Assembly: GCA_025529335.1 (NCBI GenBank)
Contig: JAMYHX010000641.1
Span: 1-19,891, forward strand
From: Rhizopus sp. PT2906
Taxonomy: Eukaryota; Mucoromycota; Mucoromycetes; Mucorales; Rhizopodaceae
Reading direction: 5' to 3'
DNA: 19,891 nucleotides
Within the stretch, counting starts at the first letter, position 1, and each line of letters begins with the position of its first letter. Both the position numbers and the translations under genes were made by a program. Positions 9,638 to 19,144 of the stretch are shown one piece after another. The notes below the pieces were generated by a model, which saw only the letters and a program-made list of their open reading frames with translations, was not told the origin of the DNA and did no database searches.

Positions 9638-9736
9638 ATAAGACAATGATGACGTTTCCCATTCGAAGTTTTATAATATGTGCAATCGCGCATTAAAATC
9701 TGATTCAGGCAACAAACACACTTTTATTATAAAGTT

Positions 9737-12700
9737 TTATAGCTTATAAGGTGGATTAAATAGAGTGGATGGTCTACAATAGAAGCACATATTGTTAGTA
9801 AGAAGGTACAAATACTCATATTTAACTTACTTAGACTCGCTGTTTCCAGAGGAAATCGACTGAAGAAGAGAACTCATATCCATAAACGGATCTACAGACT
9901 TCTTTGACAGGCAATCAAAGCTCATCGAATCCAATGATGTGCCTTCTGAAAGTGTTTGGCCTATTAAGGCTTCTTTTAAGTTTTCTACCTTGATGGTTTT
10001 TCTCTTTTCTTGATCATTGGGCTTTTATACGTATTTGTTAATCGTTTATATTTCTTTCATCTTTTAACAACTTACTGCTATTTCAGTGTTGCTTGACCAA
10101 GGAGTTACCAGCTTTGCTTTCAAATCACTCAGATTACGCGAAGTTCTAATTCTGAATGTAGAGCTGTGATTTTCTATTTTTCATGTTTTAGACCAGAACT
10201 ACCGCTTTCAAAATGATTTTAATATACCTGTGGTATTCACGTCCCAATCAGCATTTAGCTTGGCTTCAAGCTCAGTTCCATCCGTATCCTCCTCGTCCCT
10301 GAGAGGGCCATTCTTTGATAAGAGATCAACTACTTGTTTTCTGTCAATAAATTTATCCACAATATTCTTGTTTTCGAGCTCAAGCTCATCAATGGTATCA
10401 GCTTTGGTATCCTGCAAGAAAATAACAGAGTACTCGCCATTATCGATGCGCTCTGTTTTTAACGTTTGCATGTATTCGTAAAGACTATCAATACTATAAA
10501 ACTTAGCAACCGTCAATAACCACTCAACAGCGAGAGCAGCGACCGCTCTTTGTCGTGATGTAGTCTTGATCACCGTCTGCTTGACGAGTGACTGGATCTC
10601 AAATACAAGAGGAACTGCTCTGATGGTTGCGTCCGCGCCGAAACGACGAGTGAGTGCTGCAAGTAATTTGTTGATAGCTAGGATATCTTGCACTTCTATA
10701 GTGGGCAGCTGAACCCAGTCCAGGATAGTTTGATAAATGGTGTCAACTAGACTAATGTCTCCTTGATGTGTTAATGTATGCTATAGTTATCAATATAAGT
10801 ATATCAGAAGGACACTTTACTGTTAATTTAGCAAACCTTGGGATAAGGGCTACAAAAAGAATGTTTGTTAGCATCTGCTTGCAGTATGTGTGGCCAAAAT
10901 GTACCTTAGACCGATATCTGTTTCTGCTGTTGCGTCAAAGTAGTTTACAAACATGTATGCGAGCTTGGTTCTTATTTCTGATAAAGCAAAAGAGCATTAT
11001 AGTTAAGAAAAAGCCACTTGTGTGAAATGCTTACCTGCAGAGTCATCTAATAGCAAGCCTACGACTGGAATGAATGTATCAAGGTTGATAGAATGCTTGT
11101 AGGAAAATGCATTTTCGCTTTCTGTATCATCTTTTTCAGTCTTCTTTATTGAGCTAATAAGAACGCACTGTAAGCATTTGATAGCTGCCTTTCTATATTC
11201 TACAATAGGTAGTCCGTCTACTATGTCTAGCATGCTGTTATTTGTGCGAATTTTAGAGACAATGAATGCTGTAATGTCATTCAGCTGATTGACATAATAT
11301 GTTTGCGAGGCTAATCCACCAATGCTGCAAACCAGGCCATGGTGAATAGAGTAGTGTAGAGCATCTACTTCATTGCTAGGCTTCGATTCCAAAAATTTCT
11401 GACCGCTATCATTGAGCGAGAGAGTAAGCTGGGTAAAGAGGGAGCTGAGTACTTCAAGTACAGAGATCCCTACTAGAGGTACATTGGCATTGAGAATGGC
11501 ACCCAAGGCGGATACTAATGATGCTCTTTTTTTAAGGCATTCTTCATTTTCAGCCTTGATATTACTTAACTGCTGAACGACTTCAGATACTAAAAGGTAG
11601 CTATATTGAGGCTGTATATTGAACCATTTTCAATAAATAAGAATATAATATGCACCAGTAAAAATTACCTGGAGCGAGTGCAAGACCAATTTTATCATGG
11701 ATACAATGAAATTAGACGGCCACCATGCGTGTTTCTCGTTAACATAGCTTTATAATAAAGGTAAGCTTTTTACTGTAAAGTATATTGCAGTATCATCTTA
11801 CAGAAATATAGGTGCAAGCGATTGTTTAAGAGCTATACCGTTTGCCTTGCTAAAAAGAAGGGCAAAGGTTTTCGCAGCCAAGATATCAATGCTGTGTGAG
11901 TTAAGTGTTTCATAGCTAATGGCAGATTGCCGTATATCAACATTTTCGTTGCTAAGTTCATAAAGATCGGTTAAAAAGAATTGTCACAATGTGTATATAT
12001 GTATACCTCTGAGCTAACGCATCTGCAGGATTGGTTGTATTGGATAAAGTCACAATGAGAGGGCTTAGGATTAAATCAAGTTGTGCCTTATAATTTGAAA
12101 CTTGAAGAGCGCTTGATGTTACTGCCGCCTGTAACGAACGCTGACCACTGTATCTTATTCTATATACAATAGTAAATCAATTGTACACAATATAATAGGG
12201 TGAATATCATACTGTAATTTAAGTAATTCATTCGTTGATTCAAATGAGCAAAATTCAGCAAATTTACTCAAAAGCGCTTCATAATCGTTTGTAAAATCAG
12301 AATCGACGCCCAAGGTAGATCCATCATGATATTCTGTAAACGCAACAAACTGACAACTATATGAGATATATTGATTCAGAATGTCTACGACTTACCACTT
12401 GACACGCGTGATCTATCAATTCAATATCCTTTGTCTGAAGCATCATTTGAATTATCTTTACAACATATTTTGAAAACAGATTCAGGTCTCGATGACATGA
12501 ATCTATCAGTGATTTAATAATGTCTAGTGTCACATGATTGTTTCTAAATAAAGTAATGAATCGTCCCCCTTTTTCTTTTTGTATTATTTAATAATTACTG
12601 CTTTCTGCCTCTCGACACATCTTTTTCTACTTTTTTTTCAAGAAAGACTCCAACTTTAGTAAGTTTGACCGGCCTTGAACTTGCATAGAACACTAAATAA

Positions 12701-12846
12701 CTAAGTTCAGAAGCTCTTGGTTTGTTTTCGCCTTCTTTCTCGGGGTAACAGTTGTTAATGAGTGTTGCATGCTTCGCATATCTACAAATGTATGTCAATA
12801 AATAAAATAATCCTGAATTGATTATTTTATGTTTTTACAGATTCAT
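9737..12846 (-). CDS. EFR3: Efr3-type plasma-membrane scaffold of PI4-kinase
   Basis: Efr3 anchors the Stt4 PI4-kinase complex (with Ypp1) at the plasma membrane. Fourteen exons, minus strand: 12846-12839, 12781-12599, 12543-12396, 12349-12213, 12159-12007, 11951-11802, 11747-11669, 11611-11035, 10977-10912, 10849-10821, 10780-10228, 10173-10076, 10021-9831, 9773-9737; 802 residues (yeast 782). The start exon is only 8 nt. The N-terminus is diagnostic: AKHATLINNCYPEK, then ASELSYLVFYASSRPVKLTK. Helical, armadillo/HEAT-like sequence fills the middle (NEKHAWWPSNF, NVPLVGISVLEVLSSLF). The C-terminus has FRIRTSRNLSDLKAKL and KTIKVENLKEALIGQ, then ends NPPYKL. The joint at 10781-10911 is uncertain: frame demands a weak GTCTAA donor, while a better GTACAT at 10904 leads to a stop, so this part may be wrong. 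The minus strand carries AATAAA at 9723-9728. Confidence 0.92.
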
Positions 12847-13283
12847 AATGTTAGCAATAAGGCAGGTATGTAAAGGTTGAAAAGAGATAGAGAGAGAGAA
12901 AGAAAAGAAAAAAAAGGGAGGGAAGACAATACATGAGTTGGGTTTAAATATATGAAGGGAAACTATCGCTCCTCGTTCCACAAATTTACTAGTGAAAGCA
13001 TCCTTTTTTCACTGAAATTATCTGTTGCCTTGGGAACCAATTGATTGTATAAATGTTGTTTATTAGCTTTAATCAGATTCTGTAATAACATAAATATCTA
13101 GCATCGCGTCTTTGAGTCAACCTAGGGCATGTTTAAGTTATATAAAAGACAAAAGCTTACAAGTATTGACATTTGTGGTTCCTTGTGTATCTGTGAGTGT
13201 GAATAAAAGGCAAAAATGTCTTGGTGACTATTTTTTACAGTACGAAAAAATAATTGCATTCTCTCTTTTTATTATTTTTAATC
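12847..13283. promoter_or_regulatory. Shared divergent promoter of EFR3 and NXT1
   Basis: This is the gap between two divergent start codons. Next to EFR3 a purine-rich tract (12882-12924) reads as a CT-rich leader on its strand. Toward NXT1 a TATAAAAG lies at 13141-13148, 136 bp before the ATG, followed by a pyrimidine-rich leader (13259-13280). No gene was found inside. Confidence 0.55.
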
Positions 13284-13858
13284 ATGAACGTTGTCAGTGT
13301 GGCAGAAAAGAGCACAGAACAGTTTATACAATTCTTTTACCCTAGCTACGATACACAGCGCCAAGTATGTATGGTCCAGCTTGTAAAAAATAACAAAGAT
13401 CTTCTCTAAACGATTTTGTCTGAATAGAATTTAGGAAGCTTATATAGAGATGATTCAGCTATTTTATGGAATGGTATGGATATGACTATAGAATTACATG
13501 ATCATGACTAACAATCAACACCTTACAGGAAATGCATTTTCAGGAGCACACCAATACTCTGAATTCTTAGGACGCTTACCAATGTCACATCATGAAGTTG
13601 ATGTATACGATTGTCACCCTATCCCTGCAACAATGAACGCTCAAGGTGCATGTGGTATTCTGATCAACGTGTCTGGAACAGTCAAATATGGAGACAATCC
13701 AACAAAACGCAACTTTTCAGAATCATTTATTCTAATGCCTGATGATAAACAAGTTGGTAACTACTACGTTCAAAGCGATAACTTTAGGTAAGACTATCAA
13801 AAAAAAGGACAGTTTATATACGTGGGCGTAGCTAAACTACAAATATAGATTTGTTTAA
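13284..13858 (+). CDS. NXT1: NTF2-related mRNA export cofactor (p15/NXT1)
   Basis: p15 (NXT) has an NTF2-like fold and pairs with the NXF1/Mex67/TAP receptor to bring mRNA through the nuclear pore. Four exons: 13284-13364, 13428-13473, 13529-13787, 13849-13858; 131 residues against 140 in human NXT1. Motifs are AEKSTEQFIQFFYPSYDTQR, ILWNGNAFSGAHQYSEFLGR (matching the WNGN-x-SG core), VDVYDCHPIP, NVSGTVKY, RNFSESFILMP, and the end SDNFRFV. This resembles animal-type NXT1 rather than yeast Mtr2. The last exon is 10 nt; if the last intron is kept, a TAA inside its donor ends the protein two residues earlier, so little changes. AATAAA follows at 13859 and again at 13943. Confidence 0.94.
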
Positions 13859-13983
13859 AATAAACTTTTTCATTCTTGTGTAAATATACGATACTCGTGA
13901 AAGGAGACGTTATGTAAAGTTGGTCGATTAGTAATTTTATTAAATAAACAATATACAACGATGCATAAGTAGAAGCCAGATAA

Positions 13984-14631
13984 TCATTGACTACTTTTCA
14001 ACTTTAAGCTAAACAGCTTTAGTTTCTGAATCGACTCTGACTTTATACTATTCTTTTTTGTAGGCGTTGCCACTTTTTGTTTACTATTGCTGTTGTCAGA
14101 AGAAACATCGCTACTGCTACTGAATCGTCTCAGAAACATTGTCTTTTTTACCAATGGAGCCTTTGTTGTTGGAAGGGACGAAGCAGAGTTTTGCCTTGTT
14201 TTCAATCGAGGAGCTGGAGCAAGTGTTACAGTGTCTACACTTTCGGCACGTCTCTGCTTCAATGAACTTATTTGATCCTTGAGGGACTTGAATGATCGTT
14301 TAGCGGATAACTTTCTATCTTTTGTCTTTTTTTCTTGGTGCATCACTGATGCTTCGTATGAGTCCTCCAGGAACGATATATTTTCAGAAGGAGCTTTAAC
14401 CCATGGTGCTATGGGCGTATCAATGCTAGGGAATGTAATAGTCTCTGAAAATTCAAAATTACTTTCAACTCTCTTTTGTTTGCTATCTAATTCCCATTTG
14501 ATGATAAGTATGGATAAGAACCAGAAAAGCGGACTGTAGAAAATAATCCAGTAGTCGTAAGTTGTTGTCTTGACTTGATCAAAGAGTTGTCCTAGCTTTC
14601 TTTGTTGCACGCATATCTGTACTTGATTCAT
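13984..14631 (-). CDS. Single-pass membrane protein of unknown function
   Basis: A single-exon reading frame of 215 residues, starting at the only near ATG. I do not recognise a family. A short N-terminal part (about 1-26) is followed by one hydrophobic, aromatic-rich helix (about residues 27-46: YWIIFYSPLFWFLSILIIKW). The rest is polar, Ser/Lys-rich and probably disordered. Several basic-Ser motifs (RRFSSSSDVSS, RQNSASSLP) look like kinase sites. The C-terminus is strongly basic (QKLKLFSLKLKSSQ) and could bind membrane or nucleic acid. It converges with NXT1 (125 bp between stops), and AATAAA on its strand lies at 13936-13941. The frame's length and single membrane helix support a real gene; conservation is unknown. 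Confidence 0.72.
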   Translation of the reverse strand: MNQVQICVQQRKLGQLFDQVKTTTYDYWIIFYSPLFWFLSILIIKWELDSKQKRVESNFEFSETITFPSIDTPIAPWVKAPSENISFLEDSYEASVMHQEKKTKDRKLSAKRSFKSLKDQISSLKQRRAESVDTVTLAPAPRLKTRQNSASSLPTTKAPLVKKTMFLRRFSSSSDVSSDNSNSKQKVATPTKKNSIKSESIQKLKLFSLKLKSSQ

Positions 14632-16008
14632 GTGTAATAATAACAGTAATGTACAACAATTAACGAAAGAAACAAGCTGTTAAAGAAGGAAGATGAAGAT
14701 CAATTTCTTCTTTTATACACTGCTGAATTTGTTGCTGGTAAAAAGGAGGGCAGATAGTTGACATTTTTTTTTAGAATCATTTAGGAGGTAAATAACAAAA
14801 TAAGCAAGGGAAACACGGTTAGGATTATAATAGGAGCGTTTGATTAATTGGATTAATAAAGTAAAGAAAAGGGGTACAAGACTGCAACAGTAACCAAGTT
14901 ATTGCAAATTGGAAGAATCATTCAAAAAAAAAATACAATATTTTGATAGCTAGGGTACGTCATACCATAAAATAGCATAATATCTATCAACAGTTGTTAT
15001 ATACTTTATTAAGTTCATTCTATGTAATTTCTAATATATTTTTAGTTACAGATAAAGTCAAGAAAAAAAAAAGGGGGATGCACGAGGGAGGCAAGGGGGG
15101 TATATAAGTAAATCAAATTAACATAGAGCATATTGTCGCTCAGATATCGTTATCGTACATCGATCCAAGTATAGTCCACGCTTGATCGTCCTTTTGTCAT
15201 AGTGCAGAGGTGTTATAAAGAATCCAGGGTGATTTAAACTTTAGTCTTCATCATTGAAAAATAGCTGTTAATAGTTAGTGACCCAAAGTGATAAACATAA
15301 TTTTTGTCCGTCTTTTGTGTGTTTAGAATACACAACTATATATCTGATTCATGAATGGATCGTCAGCTTTACTTCTTTGATATTGATCATGGGATGATTT
15401 TCTATTCGGATATCTACCTTATCTCAATTGGAGCCAGAAGGTAACTCTATGCGTGATATAGCACCCGGAGTGGAAGTTGCTTGTTTAAATACTCTGTACA
15501 CGTTTGAAATAGCATATGCAAGTACTGCCCTTCTATACGACACTGCATTGCTTTCATATTAAACTTTTTATTCAACACTACTAGTGGCAGATTTGATGCA
15601 TAATAAAGAGTATATACTAAATTTTCTTTTGTACATAGGATATTCAAGACATGTGTGAATATATTTAGGAATAGTCTGCTTAGAAGAACTCTGAGCTTAA
15701 GAGCGGTGTAAAGGCTGATTTCTGTATGATTTTTCTACTTTATTCGGTTTGTTCTTATGATTCAGTCCCAATAGACCAAACCATGTATGTTTTTATTTAA
15801 ATTTCGACAAACAGATGCATTGATCGGAGTTCAGGTATCGTTCCCAATTTGTTCATAGTAAGTTGGAGATCAAAGACGTACTGCATCAACCTGTCCTGCA
15901 TATTTATTTATTTATTTCTTGGCGATTCGATTGTTCCTTATATAAGCAGTATATCTATTATTTCTTTTTTTTTTCTCTCTCTCTCTCTCTCTTTTTATTA
16001 GCGATAAT
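14632..16008. other. Long gene-poor intergenic stretch before SFC1
   Basis: About 1.4 kb without a convincing gene. Visible features are a purine-rich stretch with A-run and G-runs (15063-15099) leading into TATATAAG (15101-15108), about 900 bp before SFC1; AT-rich sequence; and minus-strand open segments of 40-66 codons (15427-15647) with no start, family motif or splice pattern I could confirm. The last 60 bp form the SFC1 leader, with a pyrimidine tract. A 5' UTR intron of SFC1 ending at TTATTAG (about 15996-16001) is possible. Confidence 0.5.
15974..15992. repeat. TC microsatellite in the SFC1 leader
   Basis: About nine TC units follow a T run and end 17 bp before the SFC1 ATG. Such CT-rich stretches are usual just upstream of transcription or translation starts in filamentous fungi. 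Confidence 0.85.
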
Positions 16009-17224
16009 ATGTCACGAAATAATAATCAAACCCAAAAGACACCCTTACTGACACATCTTGTTGCTGGTGGTGCAGCTGGATTTATGGAAGCCTGTACCTG
16101 TCATCCATTAGATACAATAAAAGTTAGAATGCAGCTTGCCAAGAGTGCTTCAAGAGGAGCAAATGTAAGTCACTGACTGTTTTATATTACATCCACTAAT
16201 CATGATTAAAATAATAGGGGAGACCATTGGGGTTTATAGGAGTAGGTGTAAAGATTGTTCAAAATGAATCATTCTGGGCCTTGTATAAAGGCTTAGGAGC
16301 CGTTGTCTCTGGTATAGTACCAAAGATGGCCATTCGATTTTCATCTTTTGAGCTCTACAAGTCATGGATGGCCGATGGTAATGGAAAAATAAGCACGACC
16401 TCGGTCTTTTTAGGCAAGTCAATTTATATTTCCAAGGAGTGTTTGGTTAACCAAGTTTATCTTTAGCTGGTCTTGTTGCTGGCACAACCGAAGCTATTCT
16501 TGTAGTTTCTCCTATGGACCTTATAAAGATTCGCTTACAGGTAACAGATAAAAAAGGAAAGCAAGTATTCATATTGACACCTGTTTAGGCTCAACGTCAT
16601 TCCATGGCAGATCCTCTAGATATTCCCAAGTATCGCAATGCACCACATGCTGCTTATACAATTATTAAGGAAGAAGGTGTTCGTGCGCTTTATAAAGGTG
16701 TCACCTTAACTGCGCTAAGACAAGGTAATGATGAATGTATGCAAAAAGAATTCTATGAAAACTCATTCCCCTTGTTAGCCACCAATCAAGCTGCAAACTT
16801 TACTGCCTATCAAGAAATGAAGAAAGTTGCACAAAGACATCAAGGACTGAATGAATTACCATCTTATCAACATTTGATATTGGGAGGTATCTCTGGTGCA
16901 ATGGGTAATAACAAAATCACATACATGTTTACATTTGTTATTTATGCCTTATTAGGTCCACTTTCCAATGCTCCGATTGATACGATCAAGACACGTATTC
17001 AAAAGTTAAGTGCACCAGGTAGTGGCTATGAAAGATTCAAGACAGTTACTAGTGAGATCATGAAAAAGGAAGGATTCTTTGCATTTTATAAGGGTTTAAC
17101 CCCTCGTTTATTAAGAGTAGCACCAGGACAAGCAGTGACATTCATGGTATATGAAAAGGTTCGAGCCTTGATTGATCAATTTTATGGAAAAACAGAGATG
17201 CCCGTTCACATCAAAATCAAATAA
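16009..17224 (+). CDS. SFC1: Mitochondrial succinate/fumarate carrier
   Basis: Exchanges cytosolic succinate for mitochondrial fumarate across the inner membrane, which links the glyoxylate cycle to respiration on C2 compounds. Six exons: 16009-16164, 16218-16413, 16467-16540, 16589-16724, 16779-16904, 16956-17224; 318 residues (yeast 322). Three mitochondrial-carrier repeats each carry the P-x-[DE]-x-x-[KR] signature: CHPLDTIKVRMQ, SPMDLIKIRLQ and APIDTIKTRIQ. Subfamily motifs shared with yeast Sfc1 are ALYKGLGAVVSGIVPKMAIR, HAAYTIIKEEGVRALYKGV, ATNQAANFTAY and LRVAPGQAVTF. Intron 2 (16414-16466) uses a GC donor (GCAAGT). Introns 4 and 5 are 54 and 51 nt, free of stops and in frame, so they look like coding in raw ORF views. 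The likely poly(A) signal AATAAA overlaps the stop codon (17220-17225). Confidence 0.96.
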
Positions 17225-17229
17225 ATAAG

Positions 17230-18351
17230 TTATAGCTTTCTTTTGATCCAAAAGGTGTCTAATTGATTACGTTTAAGCGTTAATGCGTCTGAGTCATCAT
17301 CTTGATTAGCTTCAATCTGCCAATCAATAGATTGGTACCCTGTTGTGATTGGAAGAATGCAAGGTGACCTTACATATGAGTAAGAAGGTATCTGAGAGTA
17401 ACTGCAGTAACTGTTGCTGTACAATAGTCCACAATTATCTTCCGCGAGAATCGCTCCATTTTCATTCTTTATGAGAATGCTGTCAGTTATGCTACAGCTA
17501 CAGTTATGTACATCATCATAATCCGAAAGTATTTCACAGCATCCGTAAGAACTATTGTCATCCTCAGCACATGGCTGCTGCTTTTGACCAAAGATAGCTC
17601 TTTCGTCTCTTTTATCATCTTGTTTCTTGAAAAATCTTGACTTTTTCTCAGTGCGCCTAGGGTTTCGTTTGGTCACAGAAGAGTGAACACTGATCTGATC
17701 CTCCTTTGTTTGCTTCTTTAGAAATTCTGCCTCTGAAAATACAAGACCGGGCACTATTTTTGGTAAATAAACAAGGGAAAAGGAAAGGATATGGAGTACC
17801 TTCTCGATTGAGTTTTCCTTTTGCAGACGACTTTCCCTTGTTAAATAAACCCAAAGAAGGTGGTCTATTCCTCTTTCGTGACTTGATCTATTTTCATTTT
17901 ATCACCCATATTATCCCTGGCAGCAAAATGGGTTCATATTTACCGTGATGCGATCAATTTCTATATTCGGTGAAGTAAACTTCTGCAGAATTATTAGTAA
18001 CATGGATGTTTATTATATTATAATCATAACCTCCAAGAGGTGCAATCCATTTGGTTTAGTAGAAGTCACATAAGGCTTTTTCAATTCATGATTCATATCC
18101 TTTCTTTTCTTGCCATTCTCTCTTCCAATCGACGTTTGATTGCTTCTATTTCTTGTAGTCGATGTTTGATTTACATCTACTTGACTTACAGAGGTCATTA
18201 GCAAACTATTACAATTTATATCATCGTCATCATCGTTTATAACAATAGACACCGGTATTTCATCAGGTGGTTCATAATATGGAGCATATGTCCTTTGTTC
18301 TTCAATATAAGATCTTATACGTGATGCTCTTTCTTCTGGAGATAGCAACAT
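17230..18351 (-). CDS. Unknown, mostly disordered protein
   Basis: Four exons on the minus strand (18351-18031, 17982-17944, 17887-17800, 17753-17230) join in frame with 46-56 nt introns and give 323 residues. The first intron has a TTACTAAT branch and TGCAG acceptor. I do not recognise a family. The N-terminus is charged and helical (SPEERASRIRSYIEEQRTY), followed by a five-Asp run. The centre is basic (IKSRKRNRPPSLGLFNKGKS) and contains a possible short motif, VPGLVFSEAEFLKKQTKEDQ, and many Lys/Arg pairs that could act in nuclear import. The C-terminal third is rich in Cys, Ser and Tyr (YSNSYCSYSQ). Its stop is only 5 bp from that of SFC1. The upstream neighbour on the same strand ends 42 bp before this ATG. 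The ordered splice sites support a real gene; exon 2 (39 nt) is the weakest part. Confidence 0.68.
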
Positions 18352-18393
18352 TTTTAAATAAAAAAAAAAGAAGGGAAAAGAGCAACTTGTGTG

Positions 18394-19144
18394 TTAAGCA
18401 CCATACTTTGCTATATAACCTAATTTATTTCCAATCTCTGCTAAGAAATGCCAGGCTAAAATTTTGTTGTTGGTACGAATGATATCTTGACCAAAGTGTT
18501 CAATAAAGTCAGTTCGCGTAGATCCAGGATGAAAATAAGAGTAAATCAATGATTGACTATGATCAATCTCTTCTTCCTCTAATCGCGTTCCTCCTTTCAT
18601 CAGATAACTTTGTGGTATAATATTGGGTGAGCTCTTTAGTTGAATAAGAGATACAATGCAAACGAGTGTATCAGGTCTATCCAAGGCACATGCCTCATCA
18701 ATGACCGTCCAAGCCTCTTTGAAATCTGTAAAGTCGATAAGCTTGATGGTTGATTTTATAGGTGACATATCACAATCCGACGTGAACTTTATTGTCTCTA
18801 TTGGCATAGTACCAAACCTTTATGATAGATAAGTAAGAAAAACCAAAAGAGCAATGTATAGTACTTACCTTTTTTGTTTTACTTGTTCTGGTGTCTCATT
18901 CTATAATCTATCAGTAACTTTCATTTTCTTCTTTCTTCTTCTTCTTCTTCTTCTACATTGCGGTGTACTTTACCGATTCGTACAAGCCTAGTAATTGTAA
19001 CACATAATCTGTGCTTTTCTTTTCCAACATTAGCTGTCCAGAGCAGCCCATTTTTGTTATTCTATTCACATGAGGTACAGGTCGATTAGGTAAAAAGGGA
19101 CAGTAATAAATGAGCACGCTCTCGGGGCTTCCTTGGGCAGACAT
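18394..19144 (-). CDS. Unknown conserved-looking globular protein
   Basis: Three exons on the minus strand (19144-18974, 18900-18869, 18817-18394) give 208 residues. Introns are 73 and 51 nt. The 32-nt middle exon encodes NETPEQVKQK and restores the frame exactly. The sequence looks folded: N-terminal YYCPFLPNRPVPHVNRI, a LQLLGLYES helix, then FKEAWTVIDEACALDRPDTL followed by a hydrophobic strand VCIVSLIQL, and a C-terminal NNKILAWHFLAEIGNKLGYI. There is no membrane helix or signal peptide. I could not assign a family. It shares a 628-bp divergent promoter region with IDI1. The first intron carries a GAA-type repeat. Confidence 0.7.

Noticed and set aside
10768..11025. 85-codon plus-strand open frame inside EFR3
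   Set aside because: It covers EFR3 exons and introns on the opposite strand and has no motif.
14077..14539. Plus-strand open frames within the single-pass protein gene
   Set aside because: They have no domain signal; the minus-strand frame is longer, starts with ATG and carries a clear membrane helix.
15137..15264. Minus-strand exon-like ends (an acceptor with CACTAAC branch leading to a short acidic end)
   Set aside because: No upstream exon in a matching phase was found.
15427..15647. Overlapping minus-strand open segments of about 45 and 66 codons with plausible amino-acid composition
   Set aside because: No ATG-to-splice model joins them, no family motif was seen, and segments of this length are expected by chance in AT-rich DNA.
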